Source: Phytopythium helicoides | Lineage: Eukaryota > Oomycota > Peronosporomycetes > Pythiales > Pythiaceae | Length of the DNA stretch: 64,000 nucleotides | Assembly (NCBI GenBank): GCA_024867545.1 | Contig: JANFNE010000027.1 | Coordinates: 124,001-188,000, forward strand | Direction of reading: 5' to 3' | In this document: positions 1-9,139 of the stretch, piece by piece | Position numbering within the stretch: position 1 is the stretch's first letter | Layout: every line of letters starts with the position of its first letter | Notes under the pieces: model-generated | Seen by the model: the letters and a program-made list of their open reading frames with translations, nothing else | Told to the model about the DNA's origin: nothing | Database searches by the model: none | Made by a program: the position numbers and the translations under genes

Positions 1-215
1 GCTGTGGTGTCACGACCGACTTTCGGCAGTCTCATCGTACAGGACTGTCGCCTTCGATCGGGTTGACTTCCAACAGAACTCTGACCGGACTTCAAGAGGC
101 ATGTGCGGCTCCGGATGGCTCTGACCGCGAGTCCAGCGTGGCGTGAGGAGACGCACTTAGTTCGCCTCGCGCCGTTCACTTGTTCCTCACGGCTCTGATA
201 GTTCGTGTGATTCCA
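1..215. repeat. Left copy of a ~215-bp inverted repeat
   Basis: This stretch is nearly identical to the reverse complement of 6705-6925, with a few substitutions and a short indel near the inner end. The outer edge is cut by the window start, so the unit may be longer. No gene is seen between it and the membrane-protein gene that ends at 439; the remaining ~220 bp hold nothing I recognise. The arms could be the ends of a ~6.9-kb unit or two copies of a dispersed element in opposite orientation. Confidence 0.75.
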
Positions 216-438
216 CCGGACGCTTCACAACAAGCGATCGTTGGATGCGTAGCGATCAACAGCATGAGGTCACACTGGCGTGGCACCGTGGAAATTGCAA
301 CACATCAGTAGCAACGGACGAGTAGCTTACATGCAAGAGCACCACACTTCACTCCCTTCGAATAATGAAATCATGTAATAAAGCTTTTACGATATGAAAT
401 GCGGCTAGCTTGCATTGCTGGTCGTCAACTTGACGATG

Positions 439-1125
439 TCACTGGCGCATCCAGGACGGCATGTTGTTGTCGTGAGGAGAGCTGTCGTCATTCTTGCTCG
501 GTCCGACAGCCGGTGCGGGGGTCACGATCGGCTGAACAACCGGAGCAAACTCCGTCGAGGCGTCGGTCTGGGTAGCAGGCGCTCTGGCGCCGCGAGATGG
601 CAGTCCTGGGAGGCGAAAACCCTCACCAGAGCTGCTTGTCGTGGCGCTCATCGTCTTCTGCGACGGCGTCGTGCTGTTGCCCAGTACGCAGATGGCGAGT
701 GTGTGCAGCACGGCGAGCACCATGCACGCGACGCCCTCGATGATGAGCAGCACGAAAGACTCGCAGTCGCACTGGTCCGTGAGCGTCTTGCCCACGAGCG
801 TCATCATGACGCCGGCGATGGCAAAGACCGCGGCGCGGCCCACGCGGTAGCGCAGGAAGCCGAAGAAGAAGAAGAAGAACTCGCGCTGCAGCTCCGCCAG
901 GAAGAGCAGTAGTCCGAAGCACGCCCCCAGGAAGCACAGGCAGCCGAACGTCGTGCGGCTCTCGAGCGTCGTGCCCGACTCCCGCGCATGCTTGAAGCCC
1001 GCACACGACAGCACCAGCAGCAAGACGCCCGTCGCCGCGCTCGCCAGCCGCAGCGGGTGCTTGAGCGCCTTCATCCTCCCGACAGCAGCCATGGCTCGAG
1101 GGGACCTGTCGACGAATTGCACCAT
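439..1125 (-). CDS. Small four-helix membrane protein, COPI-associated/TVP15-like
   Basis: The 228-residue protein has about four hydrophobic segments in its first ~150 residues, the second and third separated by a stretch containing six consecutive Phe and then a basic patch (RYRVGR). A Ser/Thr/Pro-rich, presumably cytosolic tail follows. This layout and the 'FGFLRYRVGRA' region resemble the COPI-associated (TVP15-like) Golgi membrane family, whose members act in Golgi vesicle traffic; that assignment is inference from pattern. ATG at 1125 is used; an in-frame ATG at 1092 (MAAVGRMK) is an alternative. It is divergent from the coiled-coil gene at 1282, with only 156 bp between start codons, suggesting a shared bidirectional promoter. 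No intron is evident. Confidence 0.6.
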   Translation of the reverse strand: MVQFVDRSPRAMAAVGRMKALKHPLRLASAATGVLLLVLSCAGFKHARESGTTLESRTTFGCLCFLGACFGLLLFLAELQREFFFFFFGFLRYRVGRAAVFAIAGVMMTLVGKTLTDQCDCESFVLLIIEGVACMVLAVLHTLAICVLGNSTTPSQKTMSATTSSSGEGFRLPGLPSRGARAPATQTDASTEFAPVVQPIVTPAPAVGPSKNDDSSPHDNNMPSWMRQ

Positions 1126-1136
1126 CGCTCGCCAAG

Positions 1137-1171
1137 TTGAAGCCGCGAAACCGCCCTACATGGCTACACTT
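1137..1171 (+). promoter_or_regulatory. Promoter motif CATGGCTACACTT with upstream GAAACCGCCC
   Basis: CATGGCTACACTT at 1159-1171 recurs at 21445-21457 (minus strand) and, with its first base changed, at 61761-61773, each time pointing toward a downstream start codon. Here and at 61741 the motif is preceded by a matching TTGAAG...GCGAAACCGCCC segment. It sits in the 156-bp gap between two divergent genes. A transcription-start or factor-binding element is inferred; no experimental basis is visible. Confidence 0.5.
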
Positions 1172-1281
1172 CTCTGCCGTGTGGGCCACACAGATTCGCC
1201 GGAAGCGCATTGGACGGCCATCATCGGTGCCACTCGCGGCGCTCGCTCCCCCGCCCCCCTCCGCCCGCCGCTCCGCGCGCC

Positions 1282-2943
1282 ATGTGGCCGCCCGCAGACC
1301 GGCGCGCGCGCCCACCAGCGCCTCCGTCTCCCTCCCGCGCGTCCATCGGCGCCTCTCCGAGCTCCGGGGGCCCAGTGGCGGCCGAGAACGGCGCGCCGAT
1401 CGACCTGCTGTTCCCGCGGCGGCCCACGCCGTCCCGCGCCGCGCCGCGCCGCGCGCTGCCACCGCCGCCGGCGTTCGACAAGCAGGACCCGTGGACGTTC
1501 GTGAGCTCGGCGGACGGCCCGGCGGTGGACGCGGCGGACGGCGCGGGCGCTAAGCTGCACGGCGTGATCGGCTCGAGCAGCGCGCGACTCGTGTGGAACC
1601 GCGTGGCGCCAGAGGAGGAGGAGCGAGAGGAGGAGGCGCTGCCGTCGTACCTGTCGTACGCGGCCTCGGCCTTCCTGCCGGCCCCGCCGGACGTAGGCTT
1701 CGCGCACCACCAGATCGAGGACGTCAGCGACCCGACCGCTGCCGAGGTGGAGGAGAAGTCGCGCGAGCTGGCACGCGCGCTGCAGGACTTCGTGCTCGCC
1801 AGAGTGGGTCCGCAGGCGAGCAGTGCCGCTGCGGCCTCGCCTGCGCGCTCGCACTGCGAGTGTGCAGCTCTGCGCTCGCGTGTGGACGAGCTCGAGGCGT
1901 CGGTGCGCGCGCTGCAGGCTGCGAGCAAAGAGGACCCCGTGACGGCCGTCAGCGACCGCATCTCGACGCTCGAGGGCCGACAGAGCGCCTTCCAGTCACA
2001 GTTGGCGCAGATCGCGCGCGTGCTGGGCGTGCCAGTGGGCAAGAGCGGCAAGAACAGCCCGCTCAAGACGCTTGTGCAGTCGCTGCACGAGGAGATCGAC
2101 CGCAAGCTTGAGCACCTCGAGACGCGCTTGCTTGACAAGGCTGATGCCAAGACGGATGACGCTGTGCCAGATGAAAGTGACTGTGCGTCGACGACTTCGG
2201 GATCCTCTGCGTTACCCATGGACGCAGTGCTCGGAGCGCTCGCGAATGAGCACGAGGTTGCCATGTCCAAGCTCACCGCTTCGACTGAAGAGCGCGTGTT
2301 GCACGAGAGCAAGCAGCGCGTGGCTCTTGAGGCTCGCGTGCAGGCACGACTGGCACAGCAGGAAGAGTGGCTGCTGCAACTCGAGCGCGAGCTCAGCGGT
2401 ACTCGGTACGACCAGCCGAGCGCGGACGTCCAGGTTTCTCGACGAGTGGCTGATCTTGAGGCGGTGGACACGGAGGTGCGCAATGGAATTCAACAACTCC
2501 AGTCGCTCGTGAAGCAGCTCCAGACAGAGCACAAGAGCGAGATCAGTACACTCAAGGAGAGCGTGGCGCTGAGCGAGACGCTAGCACTGTCGGCTCGGGA
2601 TGAGACGCGCGCGCTCGCCAAGACGAGCGCCGGACTCAAGCTGCTCGTGGAGAAGCTCGTGCGAGACACTGGCGCGGCTGAGGAGCTGCTGCAACGCTAC
2701 GTGAGTACCATCACACATCAGGTGGCGAGTGTCACGAGGCAGTACGTGGCAGTGCGCATCCGAGACAACAACCGACTGCTGGACGCCGCGCTGCGCGCTC
2801 GCGTGCCTGACTACGCGGCCAGCGACGGCGATCGGTTCCCACTCGTGCGACCTGAGAGCGCGGATGAAGCGGACGATGTGGAAGGCATGCGATCGGTGCT
2901 GCTGCAAGCGACCATGGCCCCCGGCAGCAAGCGTCCAACTTAA
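1282..2943 (+). CDS. Hypothetical coiled-coil protein
   Basis: A 553-residue protein starting at ATG 1282; the frame is open further upstream but without an earlier ATG in the divergent promoter. The first ~90 residues are Pro/Arg/Ala-rich and probably disordered, followed by an acidic EEEEREEE patch. From about residue 150 there are long heptad-like helices (for example RVDELEASVRALQAA, ALEARVQARLAQQEEWLLQLERE cut here for length) that continue to about residue 500, typical of a coiled-coil scaffold or cytoskeleton-associated protein. I do not recognise a named family and assign no function. It converges on the HTH gene at 3185. Confidence 0.75.
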   Translation: MWPPADRRARPPAPPSPSRASIGASPSSGGPVAAENGAPIDLLFPRRPTPSRAAPRRALPPPPAFDKQDPWTFVSSADGPAVDAADGAGAKLHGVIGSSSARLVWNRVAPEEEEREEEALPSYLSYAASAFLPAPPDVGFAHHQIEDVSDPTAAEVEEKSRELARALQDFVLARVGPQASSAAAASPARSHCECAALRSRVDELEASVRALQAASKEDPVTAVSDRISTLEGRQSAFQSQLAQIARVLGVPVGKSGKNSPLKTLVQSLHEEIDRKLEHLETRLLDKADAKTDDAVPDESDCASTTSGSSALPMDAVLGALANEHEVAMSKLTASTEERVLHESKQRVALEARVQARLAQQEEWLLQLERELSGTRYDQPSADVQVSRRVADLEAVDTEVRNGIQQLQSLVKQLQTEHKSEISTLKESVALSETLALSARDETRALAKTSAGLKLLVEKLVRDTGAAEELLQRYVSTITHQVASVTRQYVAVRIRDNNRLLDAALRARVPDYAASDGDRFPLVRPESADEADDVEGMRSVLLQATMAPGSKRPT

Positions 2944-3184
2944 AGCCCGATTCGGGACGGATCGAGTCCACTGTGTGGCCTTGGTCTCTCCCAGCCGGTC
3001 ACTGGACGAGCAGGGATCATCCTGGCTCCTCCAGTCGCCGACGATCGGACACGAGACGCGAAGATGTGAATAGGCTACGACGCAAGCACTGGTTCATTTC
3101 GTTTAGTCCGTAAAGCTTCACTTTGCCCTCTTCATATGAAATTCTGGCGGTTGGATGAGTGATCTCGAGTAGATGGCGCTCACC

Positions 3185-4885
3185 TCACTCATCGACGATT
3201 GCCAGACGCGCTCGGAAGGCGTCGGCGTCCACGCCATCGGATCCGTCGGTCTCCTCTACGATCTGCGCGGCGACCACGCGAATCGCGGGGAACACCACTC
3301 TCAGCTCGTCTACGACTTCTCTTGCAATGGCGAGGGTCACGATCGAGATCATGGACTCGACCGCCCCCCTCTCGAGCGCGAGCCTCACGGCCGCGATCGC
3401 CCGGTCGGCGTCGTCCGCCGTCAGTTCCAGCAGGAAGACGTTGTGGAACTCGAGCGTGGGCGGCAGGTTCTTGCCCTCGAGCCGCGGACACTTGGGGTTC
3501 GCGGCCAGCACTCGACCCGCGGGCTGCTCGGGCTCCATATCTGCGAACACGTCGAGCATCGGGTGGGCCGCGTCCGCAGCGGGGACCACGGCCAGTGCGC
3601 ATGGCGGGTGCTCGAGCGTGACGCCGTCCGCGTGGTCGCCGCTGCCCAGCTCGATGTCCACTGCCTTCATGGGCACGAGCGCCAGGGCCTCCTCGAGCAC
3701 CAGTCGGACGAGGCGAGCGGCCGAGCGGCGCACAGTGCGTGCGTCCGCGTGCTTCTTGCGCAGCGTGGTGAGCAGCAGCGCTGCGGCTCGCGTCCGCAGC
3801 TGGTGGACGGCGGGGGCCGCAGCGGCCGTGGACGTTGAGGGCTTGAGCTTCTTGGAGGCGGCCGATCCCTTGGGCCGCGGCTTCTTGGGGTGCTTGGCCA
3901 GCGGGTTGCCGTCCTTGCGGGACAGCACCTCGTCGCGGTGCTTGTACAGGTTGCAGATGGCCGCGCGGCTGACGCGGAACTCCTTGGCCAGCGCCGACTG
4001 CTTCTCGCCGCGGTCGATGCGCGCCAGGATCACGCGTCGGTCCATCTCGCGCAGGTAGCGCGAGGGCTTGTCGTGGACGGCGCCGGCCGACGCGTCCGAC
4101 TGCGGACTGGCTGCGGACGCGGGCGGCTGGCCGTACACGGGGTGCGGACTCACCAGCCGCGCGGACGCGGGCGTGGACGCGTACGGCGCCGGCGAGAAGC
4201 CGTGCGGATGGCTGTGGCCCGCCAGCGGGTGGCCCCGCGGCGTCATGGCCGACCGGTCCACGAGGTTCAGGTACACGGAGCGCGGACTCGCGGGCTCCCA
4301 GCCGGGCGGCGGCGACGCCACGCGCGGCCGCGGGGCCACAGCCACGGCCACGGGCGCCGCCGAGCCGCCGGACAGCGACCGCTTGCGGTACGCGGGCTGC
4401 AGCAGCGCCGACACGCCCGGCAGCGCGCCGGGCTGCCCGAAGCCGCCGGCGGCCGCGTGCGGATACCCTGCGGACGTATGTGGATGACCTGCGGACGTAT
4501 GTGGATGACCTGCGGACGCGTGTGGATGGCTCGGGTAACTGGCGGGGCGGAAGCCGGCGGACGCGTCCGGGGGCAGCAGCTGGCGGCGCTTGAGCGGGTT
4601 GTGGGCCGTGGCGGCGGTGGCGGGCGGCGGCGGCAGCACGGGCAGCGCGCGGGCGAGGCCGAGGCCGAGGCTGTGGCCGCGAGCGGCGGGCGGCGGCGGC
4701 TGCATGGGCGGCCAGCCGCGGGGGTCGGCGAGTGTGGACGGCGCCGTGGTGGCCGTGGATGCGGACGCGGACGCGGAGGTGGCTGCCGGATGGCCCGGCC
4801 GTGGCGCTGTTTCTCGCGGCTTGACGGGCGCGTTTAGTTTTATTTGCGACGTTTTTCGTGTTCCGCAAATCGCCCGCGGTCGCAT
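3185..4885 (-). CDS. HTH (psq/CENP-B-like) protein with degenerate UPRTase-like C-terminal domain
   Basis: The ATG at 4885 gives 566 residues; the in-frame ATG at 4705 (MQPPPPAARG, 506 residues) may be the real start because the intervening sequence is low-complexity. Residues ~1-270 are Pro/Ala/Ser/His-rich with a short tandem repeat (HPHTSAG). Residues ~275-322 form a helix-turn-helix of the pipsqueak/CENP-B kind (MDRRVILARI..G..QSALAKEFRVSRAAICNLYKHR). Residues ~355-566 follow the layout of uracil phosphoribosyltransferase: an N-terminal helix-rich part, a GlvPilRAG-like position now VVPAADAAHPML, and a LERGAV..MISIVTLA segment. The PRPP loop (normally DPMLATGGS) is replaced by LELTADDADR, so catalysis is unlikely. 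A ligand-sensing or purely structural role in a transcription regulator is inference. Confidence 0.6.
   Translation of the reverse strand: MRPRAICGTRKTSQIKLNAPVKPRETAPRPGHPAATSASASASTATTAPSTLADPRGWPPMQPPPPAARGHSLGLGLARALPVLPPPPATAATAHNPLKRRQLLPPDASAGFRPASYPSHPHASAGHPHTSAGHPHTSAGYPHAAAGGFGQPGALPGVSALLQPAYRKRSLSGGSAAPVAVAVAPRPRVASPPPGWEPASPRSVYLNLVDRSAMTPRGHPLAGHSHPHGFSPAPYASTPASARLVSPHPVYGQPPASAASPQSDASAGAVHDKPSRYLREMDRRVILARIDRGEKQSALAKEFRVSRAAICNLYKHRDEVLSRKDGNPLAKHPKKPRPKGSAASKKLKPSTSTAAAAPAVHQLRTRAAALLLTTLRKKHADARTVRRSAARLVRLVLEEALALVPMKAVDIELGSGDHADGVTLEHPPCALAVVPAADAAHPMLDVFADMEPEQPAGRVLAANPKCPRLEGKNLPPTLEFHNVFLLELTADDADRAIAAVRLALERGAVESMISIVTLAIAREVVDELRVVFPAIRVVAAQIVEETDGSDGVDADAFRARLAIVDE
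4465..4532. repeat. Short in-gene tandem repeat (~24 bp, about three units)
   Basis: Units resembling TGCGGACGTATGTGGATGACC recur in register inside the HTH-UPRT gene. They encode the repeated His-Pro-His-(Ala/Thr)-Ser-Ala-Gly segment on the minus strand. Such repeats usually vary in copy number between strains. Confidence 0.6.
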
Positions 4886-7161
4886 AGATACGCGCCGCGC
4901 AGGGCCGGACTTGACGCGTTCGTGCGCGCCGACGGCGGTCCACTTGACGGCTCACTCACCCGCGGAGGTGCGTGCGTGTGTGTGTGTGTGCGTGCAGCTG
5001 TAGCGGCGGCCGGCGGATCGGGAAATGCGTCGACGACTGCGCTGCCGCCGCCGCTGCGTGAAGCGGATGGGGAGGTTGAGAAAACCGCCGGCGGCGGCGC
5101 GCGGACAGTGGCGGGCCGGCGCGGCCGCCGGGGCGGCGCTCTATACGGTACAATTGGCGCCCACAAATCCGCGCCTTGGCGTGAAAAGAGGCCAGTTTCG
5201 AGGCTATTCTTCGTTTTTTGGCGTTTACTCATAATTGTGAGAACTCATATTTTGGCTTGGCTGCGCGCGGGTCGTCAGCGGAGATGTATGTAAAGCACCT
5301 CTATACAAGCATACCCCGTCGAGGATTAGTCCCGGCGAAAAGTTATTTCTGACCACACGTTCGTTGAGGTTCGCTAGCCCGCCACCCATCATCGTAATTT
5401 CATTGGCGTGGAACTCATATCTACTCTTTTCGATTTTTTTTTTTAACGTTAGCTCATTCCGCAAGTGAACTTGACACATCGGGTCGCTCGCGACATCGAA
5501 ACCAACTGGCGTGCAATCCAGCGCGACCTTAGCGCACGTGCCAGACCCGCGTGCGCTTTGAAGCCAGCGCGCTGCTGAGCTGCTCGACGAGCTGAACGAT
5601 CCGTGAAATGCGCGGCGACCGGAGGTCATCGCATCGAGGCGTTTCGCGACAGGCCAAAGTAACCACCGGCAGTGTCGCAAGTTGCCGTGGAACGTCGCTT
5701 GGAGAAAGAGAAGGCCGTTGGAGCTTCATTTCTTCGAGGCAAACCAACCCGATCATTTCGCGTTAAATTTACTGTATGTGAAAAGCGACTGTCATCAAAA
5801 TGCAAAAAACGTACTCGTACTTTTTCTAGGTCGATCACTGCTCGCGGCAGTCAGTTGGTCAGCAATCTCGAGGAAACCAGCAACGAAAGACCATCACTCG
5901 TCCCCTGGCGTCGCAGAAAAAATCAACACGTCCCCATACTCCACTTCAGTGCGATTGTAAACTGTCAAGCGAACCGCGATGAATCAACCGGATGACCGTG
6001 AGCTCGTACCGTAGATTCTCATACAAACAGCAAGATACGTTTCCTTGGCGCCACGGTCGTCAGAAGATACAAACACTATACATTTCGACCATGTCGAAAT
6101 TCGCTCCAAATATATCCTATCGAAAGACTATTGGCGCCAACGCGCTCATATCAACACGCCATCGATTACCAGCTCTCTGCTCTGCCACGCACTGCTCTCT
6201 GCTTGGCAAAAGCCTTCGTGCCGGCGAAGTGACTTTTCCTCATGAAGCATCATCCCACGGTGCTGTCGTGTGTGACGCGCGTGAAGCATTTTTCCCCCTT
6301 GACGCGAAGCCAGTTAGGCACGGAGCTCAAGCTTTCTCACAGACGAGGACAATGTCAAGAGTCGAGGCGTCGAGGTGTTCGATTCGCGCAAGGCAGAGCC
6401 CAAACATTGTCGTCGTTCCACGCGTGGCATCGACTGAATCGTTAGCAATGCGCACGAAGGCAGCCGAAGGACAGAGGAGGAGAAGATCGGCATGGAGTGG
6501 CAGCTGAGGTACTTTTGCGGATCGTGATCGCTTCCTCTCTTCCTCATAGAATGAGATCCCCCACGCCCGTACGCGATCCGATCCAACCGGACGGACGTCG
6601 TCCGCTGTGCAGGTTTTCTAGATCTCGGGACGGAACAGTCGCCATCGCCCGTCGCGTCCAGTCGCCGGAGACACTGCCAGCGGCTCTCGATGATCCACGA
6701 GCGAGTGGAATCAAATCGTCCGGGCCGTGAGAGCCGTGAGGAACATGCGAACGGCGCGTGGCGAACCGAGTGCGTCTCCTCACGCCACGCTGGACTCGCG
6801 GTCAGAGCCATCCGGAGCCGCACATGCCTCTTGAAGTCCGGTCAGAGTTCTGTTGGAAGTCAACTCGATCGAAGGCGACAGCCCTGTACGATGTGACTGT
6901 CGCGAGTCGGTCGTGACACCACAGCGGATCGGATGCCACGAACAAAGTGATTTTGATTTGCTGCGTGCGTTCGATCGGCCGTCCAGTGGAAAGAAATCTG
7001 ACGAATTTCCTGCACGTGGAGGAGATGGAGTCAGCGGCGTACGGAGCGTACGTGAAAGGAGAGAGAGAGAGAGAGAGAGCAAAAGAGTTCGATCGACATG
7101 GATGCATTCACAGCCGATGACGGACAGGCAGACGTGCACACACACACGCCCCATCACAACT
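4886..7161. other. Gene-poor 2.3-kb gap
   Basis: This gap holds the GC-rich 5' flank of the HTH-UPRT gene with a (TG)n run near 4977-4995, then more AT-rich sequence with no convincing gene. A weak minus-strand reading frame (about 5225-5640) encodes nothing I recognise and has no coding-like features. A short perfect palindrome-like pair, TTTCGAC/GTCGAAA with a 3-nt spacer, sits at about 6081-6098. A (GA)n run lies at about 7060-7079 and an (AC)n run near 7135-7147. The right arm of the inverted repeat is annotated separately. Confidence 0.5.
6705..6925. repeat. Right copy of the ~215-bp inverted repeat
   Basis: Reverse-complement partner of window positions 1-215. Divergence is only a handful of bases over most of the length, implying a recent origin or homogenisation. 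Neither arm codes for a recognisable protein. The sequence beyond 6925 has no visible counterpart because the left arm ends at the window edge. Confidence 0.75.
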
Positions 7162-7164
7162 CAG

Positions 7165-7380
7165 TTAGAACTGCAGCACGACCTTGGCAGACGCGGGCGT
7201 GCCGGCCACCTTGAGTGCATCCAGCACACCAGCGAACGGCACACGGTGACTGATGAGCGACTCGACCTTGGCGTGCAGACGGGGGAGCGCCGCCACGACC
7301 TCGGGCATCTCGGTCGGGTACCCCACAGCCGTCGTGATGGTCATCTCGCTCGTGAGCATCCTGCCACGTACGCGACCACG
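7165..7380 (-). pseudogene. 3'-terminal fragment of a zinc-type (MDR) alcohol/polyol dehydrogenase
   Basis: About 64-70 codons ending in a stop at 7165-7167 match the C-terminus of medium-chain Zn dehydrogenases: an EMTITTAVGYPTE strand, a helix of the PEVVAALPRL type, then the ESLISHRVPFAGVLDAL and KVVLQF endings characteristic of the sorbitol/butanediol/threonine dehydrogenase branch. The catalytic zinc domain and the Rossmann fold that should precede it are absent upstream, where the sequence becomes AT-rich. I read it as a gene remnant left by rearrangement. It lies ~240 bp from the right inverted-repeat arm. Confidence 0.7.
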
Positions 7381-7442
7381 TTGAAGTGGTTGCTCCGCGC
7401 GTTTGATTGGCTATGCTACTCCCTCGAAAGAGCGTCCGTCCA

Positions 7443-7551
7443 TCCGGATACTACCGGGAGTATACACAATATACCGCATATTATATACAAATATATATAA
7501 TCCGGATAATAGTTCCCTCTTCGACGCCCTCCAAGCAGCATTGTCCGGATA
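7443..7551 (+). promoter_or_regulatory. Three TCCGGATA boxes upstream of RPL4
   Basis: TCCGGATA occurs at 7443-7450, 7501-7508 and 7544-7551, roughly 235 to 127 bp before the RPL4 start codon. Between the first two lies an AT-rich, TATA-like stretch. Repetition of an 8-mer in the promoter of a highly expressed ribosomal-protein gene suggests a binding site, but this is inference. The rest of the 7381-7677 gap holds nothing else I recognise. Confidence 0.5.
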
Positions 7552-7677
7552 ACCCTTCCCCCACATGACTGGTGGAGAAGCGCTGGCAGCGCCAATCCCC
7601 CCACTCGTAGCCGCTCATTGTTGGACCCGTCGCCGATCGCCCAGTTCGCCGCCGCTTCCTCTCCGCCTCCAGCTGCA

Positions 7678-8835
7678 ATGGCCTCGCTCGCTGCCAACCG
7701 CCCCGTCGTGTCGGTGCTCTCCGTGGAGGGCGAGACCGCCACGGTCGCCTCGCAGGTGCTGCTGCCGGCCGTGTTCACGGCGCCCATCCGCCCGGACGTG
7801 GTCAACTTCGTGCACACCAACATGGCCAAGAACAACCGCCAGGCCTACGGCGTCTCGCGCCAGGCCGGCCACCAGCACTCGGCCGAGTCGTGGGGCACGG
7901 GCCGTGCCGTCTCGCGTATCCCGCGTATCCAGGGCGGTGGCAACCAGTCGTCGGGCCAGGCCGCCTTCGGTAACATGGTGCGCGGCGGTCGCATGTTCGC
8001 CCCCACGCGCATCTGGCGCAAGTGGCACCGCAAGATCAACGTCAACCAGCGCCGCTTCGCCGTCGCCTCGGCGCTCGCCGCCTCGGCCCTGCCGGCGCTC
8101 GTCACGGCCCGCGGCCACCGCATCGAGAAGGTCGCGGAGATCCCGCTCGTCGTCGACGACGCCTTTGAGAGCGTGCAGAAGACGGCCCAGGCCGTCAAGG
8201 TGCTCGCCAAGATCGGCGCCGACGCCGACGTCGAGAAGGTCAAGGCCTCCAAGAAGCTGCGCACGGGCCGCGGCAAGTCGCGCAACCGCCGCTACGTCAC
8301 CCGCCGCGGACCGCTCATCGTGTACGCCAACGCCAACGGCGCCGAGAAGGCCTTCCGCAACATCCCGGGCGTCGAGCTCGCCAACGTGCAGCGCCTGAAC
8401 CTGCTGCAGCTTGCACCGGGTGGCCACCTCGGCCGCTTCATCATCTGGACCAAGTCGGCCTTCGAGCAGCTCGACGCGCTCTACGGCACGTACTCGAAGA
8501 AGTCGCAGGCCAAGGCCAACTACTCGCTGCCGCGCCACCAGATGAACAACGCCAACCTCGGCCGTCTCATCAACTCGGACGAGATCCAGTCGGTCGTCCG
8601 CGCCGGCAAGTACACGTCGCACCGCCGCTTCCAGAAGAAGAACCCGCTCAAGAACCTGGGCGCCATGGTCAAGCTCAACCCGTACGCGCTCGTCGCGCGC
8701 CGTGCCGAGCTCCGTGCCGAGGCTCTTCGCGCCGAGAAGAAGGCCAAGGCGACGCGCAAGAAGAACACGGTCAAGACGAGCGCCAAGCGCCGCGAGCAGT
8801 CGCGCGCTCTGTTCGCCAAGAACAGCGCCGACTAA
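7678..8835 (+). CDS. RPL4: 60S ribosomal protein L4 (uL4)
   Basis: A 385-residue protein, close to the usual length for eukaryotic uL4. It binds 28S rRNA, and an internal extension lines the ribosomal exit tunnel. Landmarks are [16 protein letters not shown] near the start, the [21 protein letters not shown] loop core, [16 protein letters not shown], the basic [11 protein letters not shown] segment, and the [13 protein letters not shown] segment, all characteristic of the family. A Lys/Ala/Arg-rich tail follows. ATG 7678 is chosen because it gives the canonical N-terminus; the frame is open upstream without an ATG. No intron. GC-rich third positions fit high expression. It converges on SUV3. 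Confidence 0.97.
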   Translation: MASLAANRPVVSVLSVEGETATVASQVLLPAVFTAPIRPDVVNFVHTNMAKNNRQAYGVSRQAGHQHSAESWGTGRAVSRIPRIQGGGNQSSGQAAFGNMVRGGRMFAPTRIWRKWHRKINVNQRRFAVASALAASALPALVTARGHRIEKVAEIPLVVDDAFESVQKTAQAVKVLAKIGADADVEKVKASKKLRTGRGKSRNRRYVTRRGPLIVYANANGAEKAFRNIPGVELANVQRLNLLQLAPGGHLGRFIIWTKSAFEQLDALYGTYSKKSQAKANYSLPRHQMNNANLGRLINSDEIQSVVRAGKYTSHRRFQKKNPLKNLGAMVKLNPYALVARRAELRAEALRAEKKAKATRKKNTVKTSAKRREQSRALFAKNSAD

Positions 8836-9139
8836 GCAGTTGCAGCAGCTTTAGCAGCAGCAGCAGCTTGACTCGATGTTGTTGTCGACGTGAGACGAGA
8901 GTCGCGGTCTGGCTGCGGCTCTTTTCACGCTCGGTCTCTCGACTGGCGAGCTGGTAGGGAGATGCAGGATAACGCGAGCAATTCATGCAGCCACGAGTGG
9001 CTTTGAGGCATCACTTTCTCGACTTTCATTCACTTGTCCATGCATTTCCATCGCAAATTGTTCATTACATTTGCTCATGATGTAGGAGCTCGGACAATTG
9101 TCATGGGTCTCTCTATTGACTGTGCATTACAACTACAGC
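8836..9139. other. Intergenic gap between convergent RPL4 and SUV3
   Basis: Contains the two 3' untranslated regions only. A CAG/GCA trinucleotide run lies just after the RPL4 stop. No gene or RNA is seen. Confidence 0.6.

Noticed and set aside
5225..5680. Minus-strand open frame of ~150 codons
   Set aside because: It lacks an ATG at its 5' end, has no recognisable motif and sits in a gene-poor gap; most likely a chance frame.
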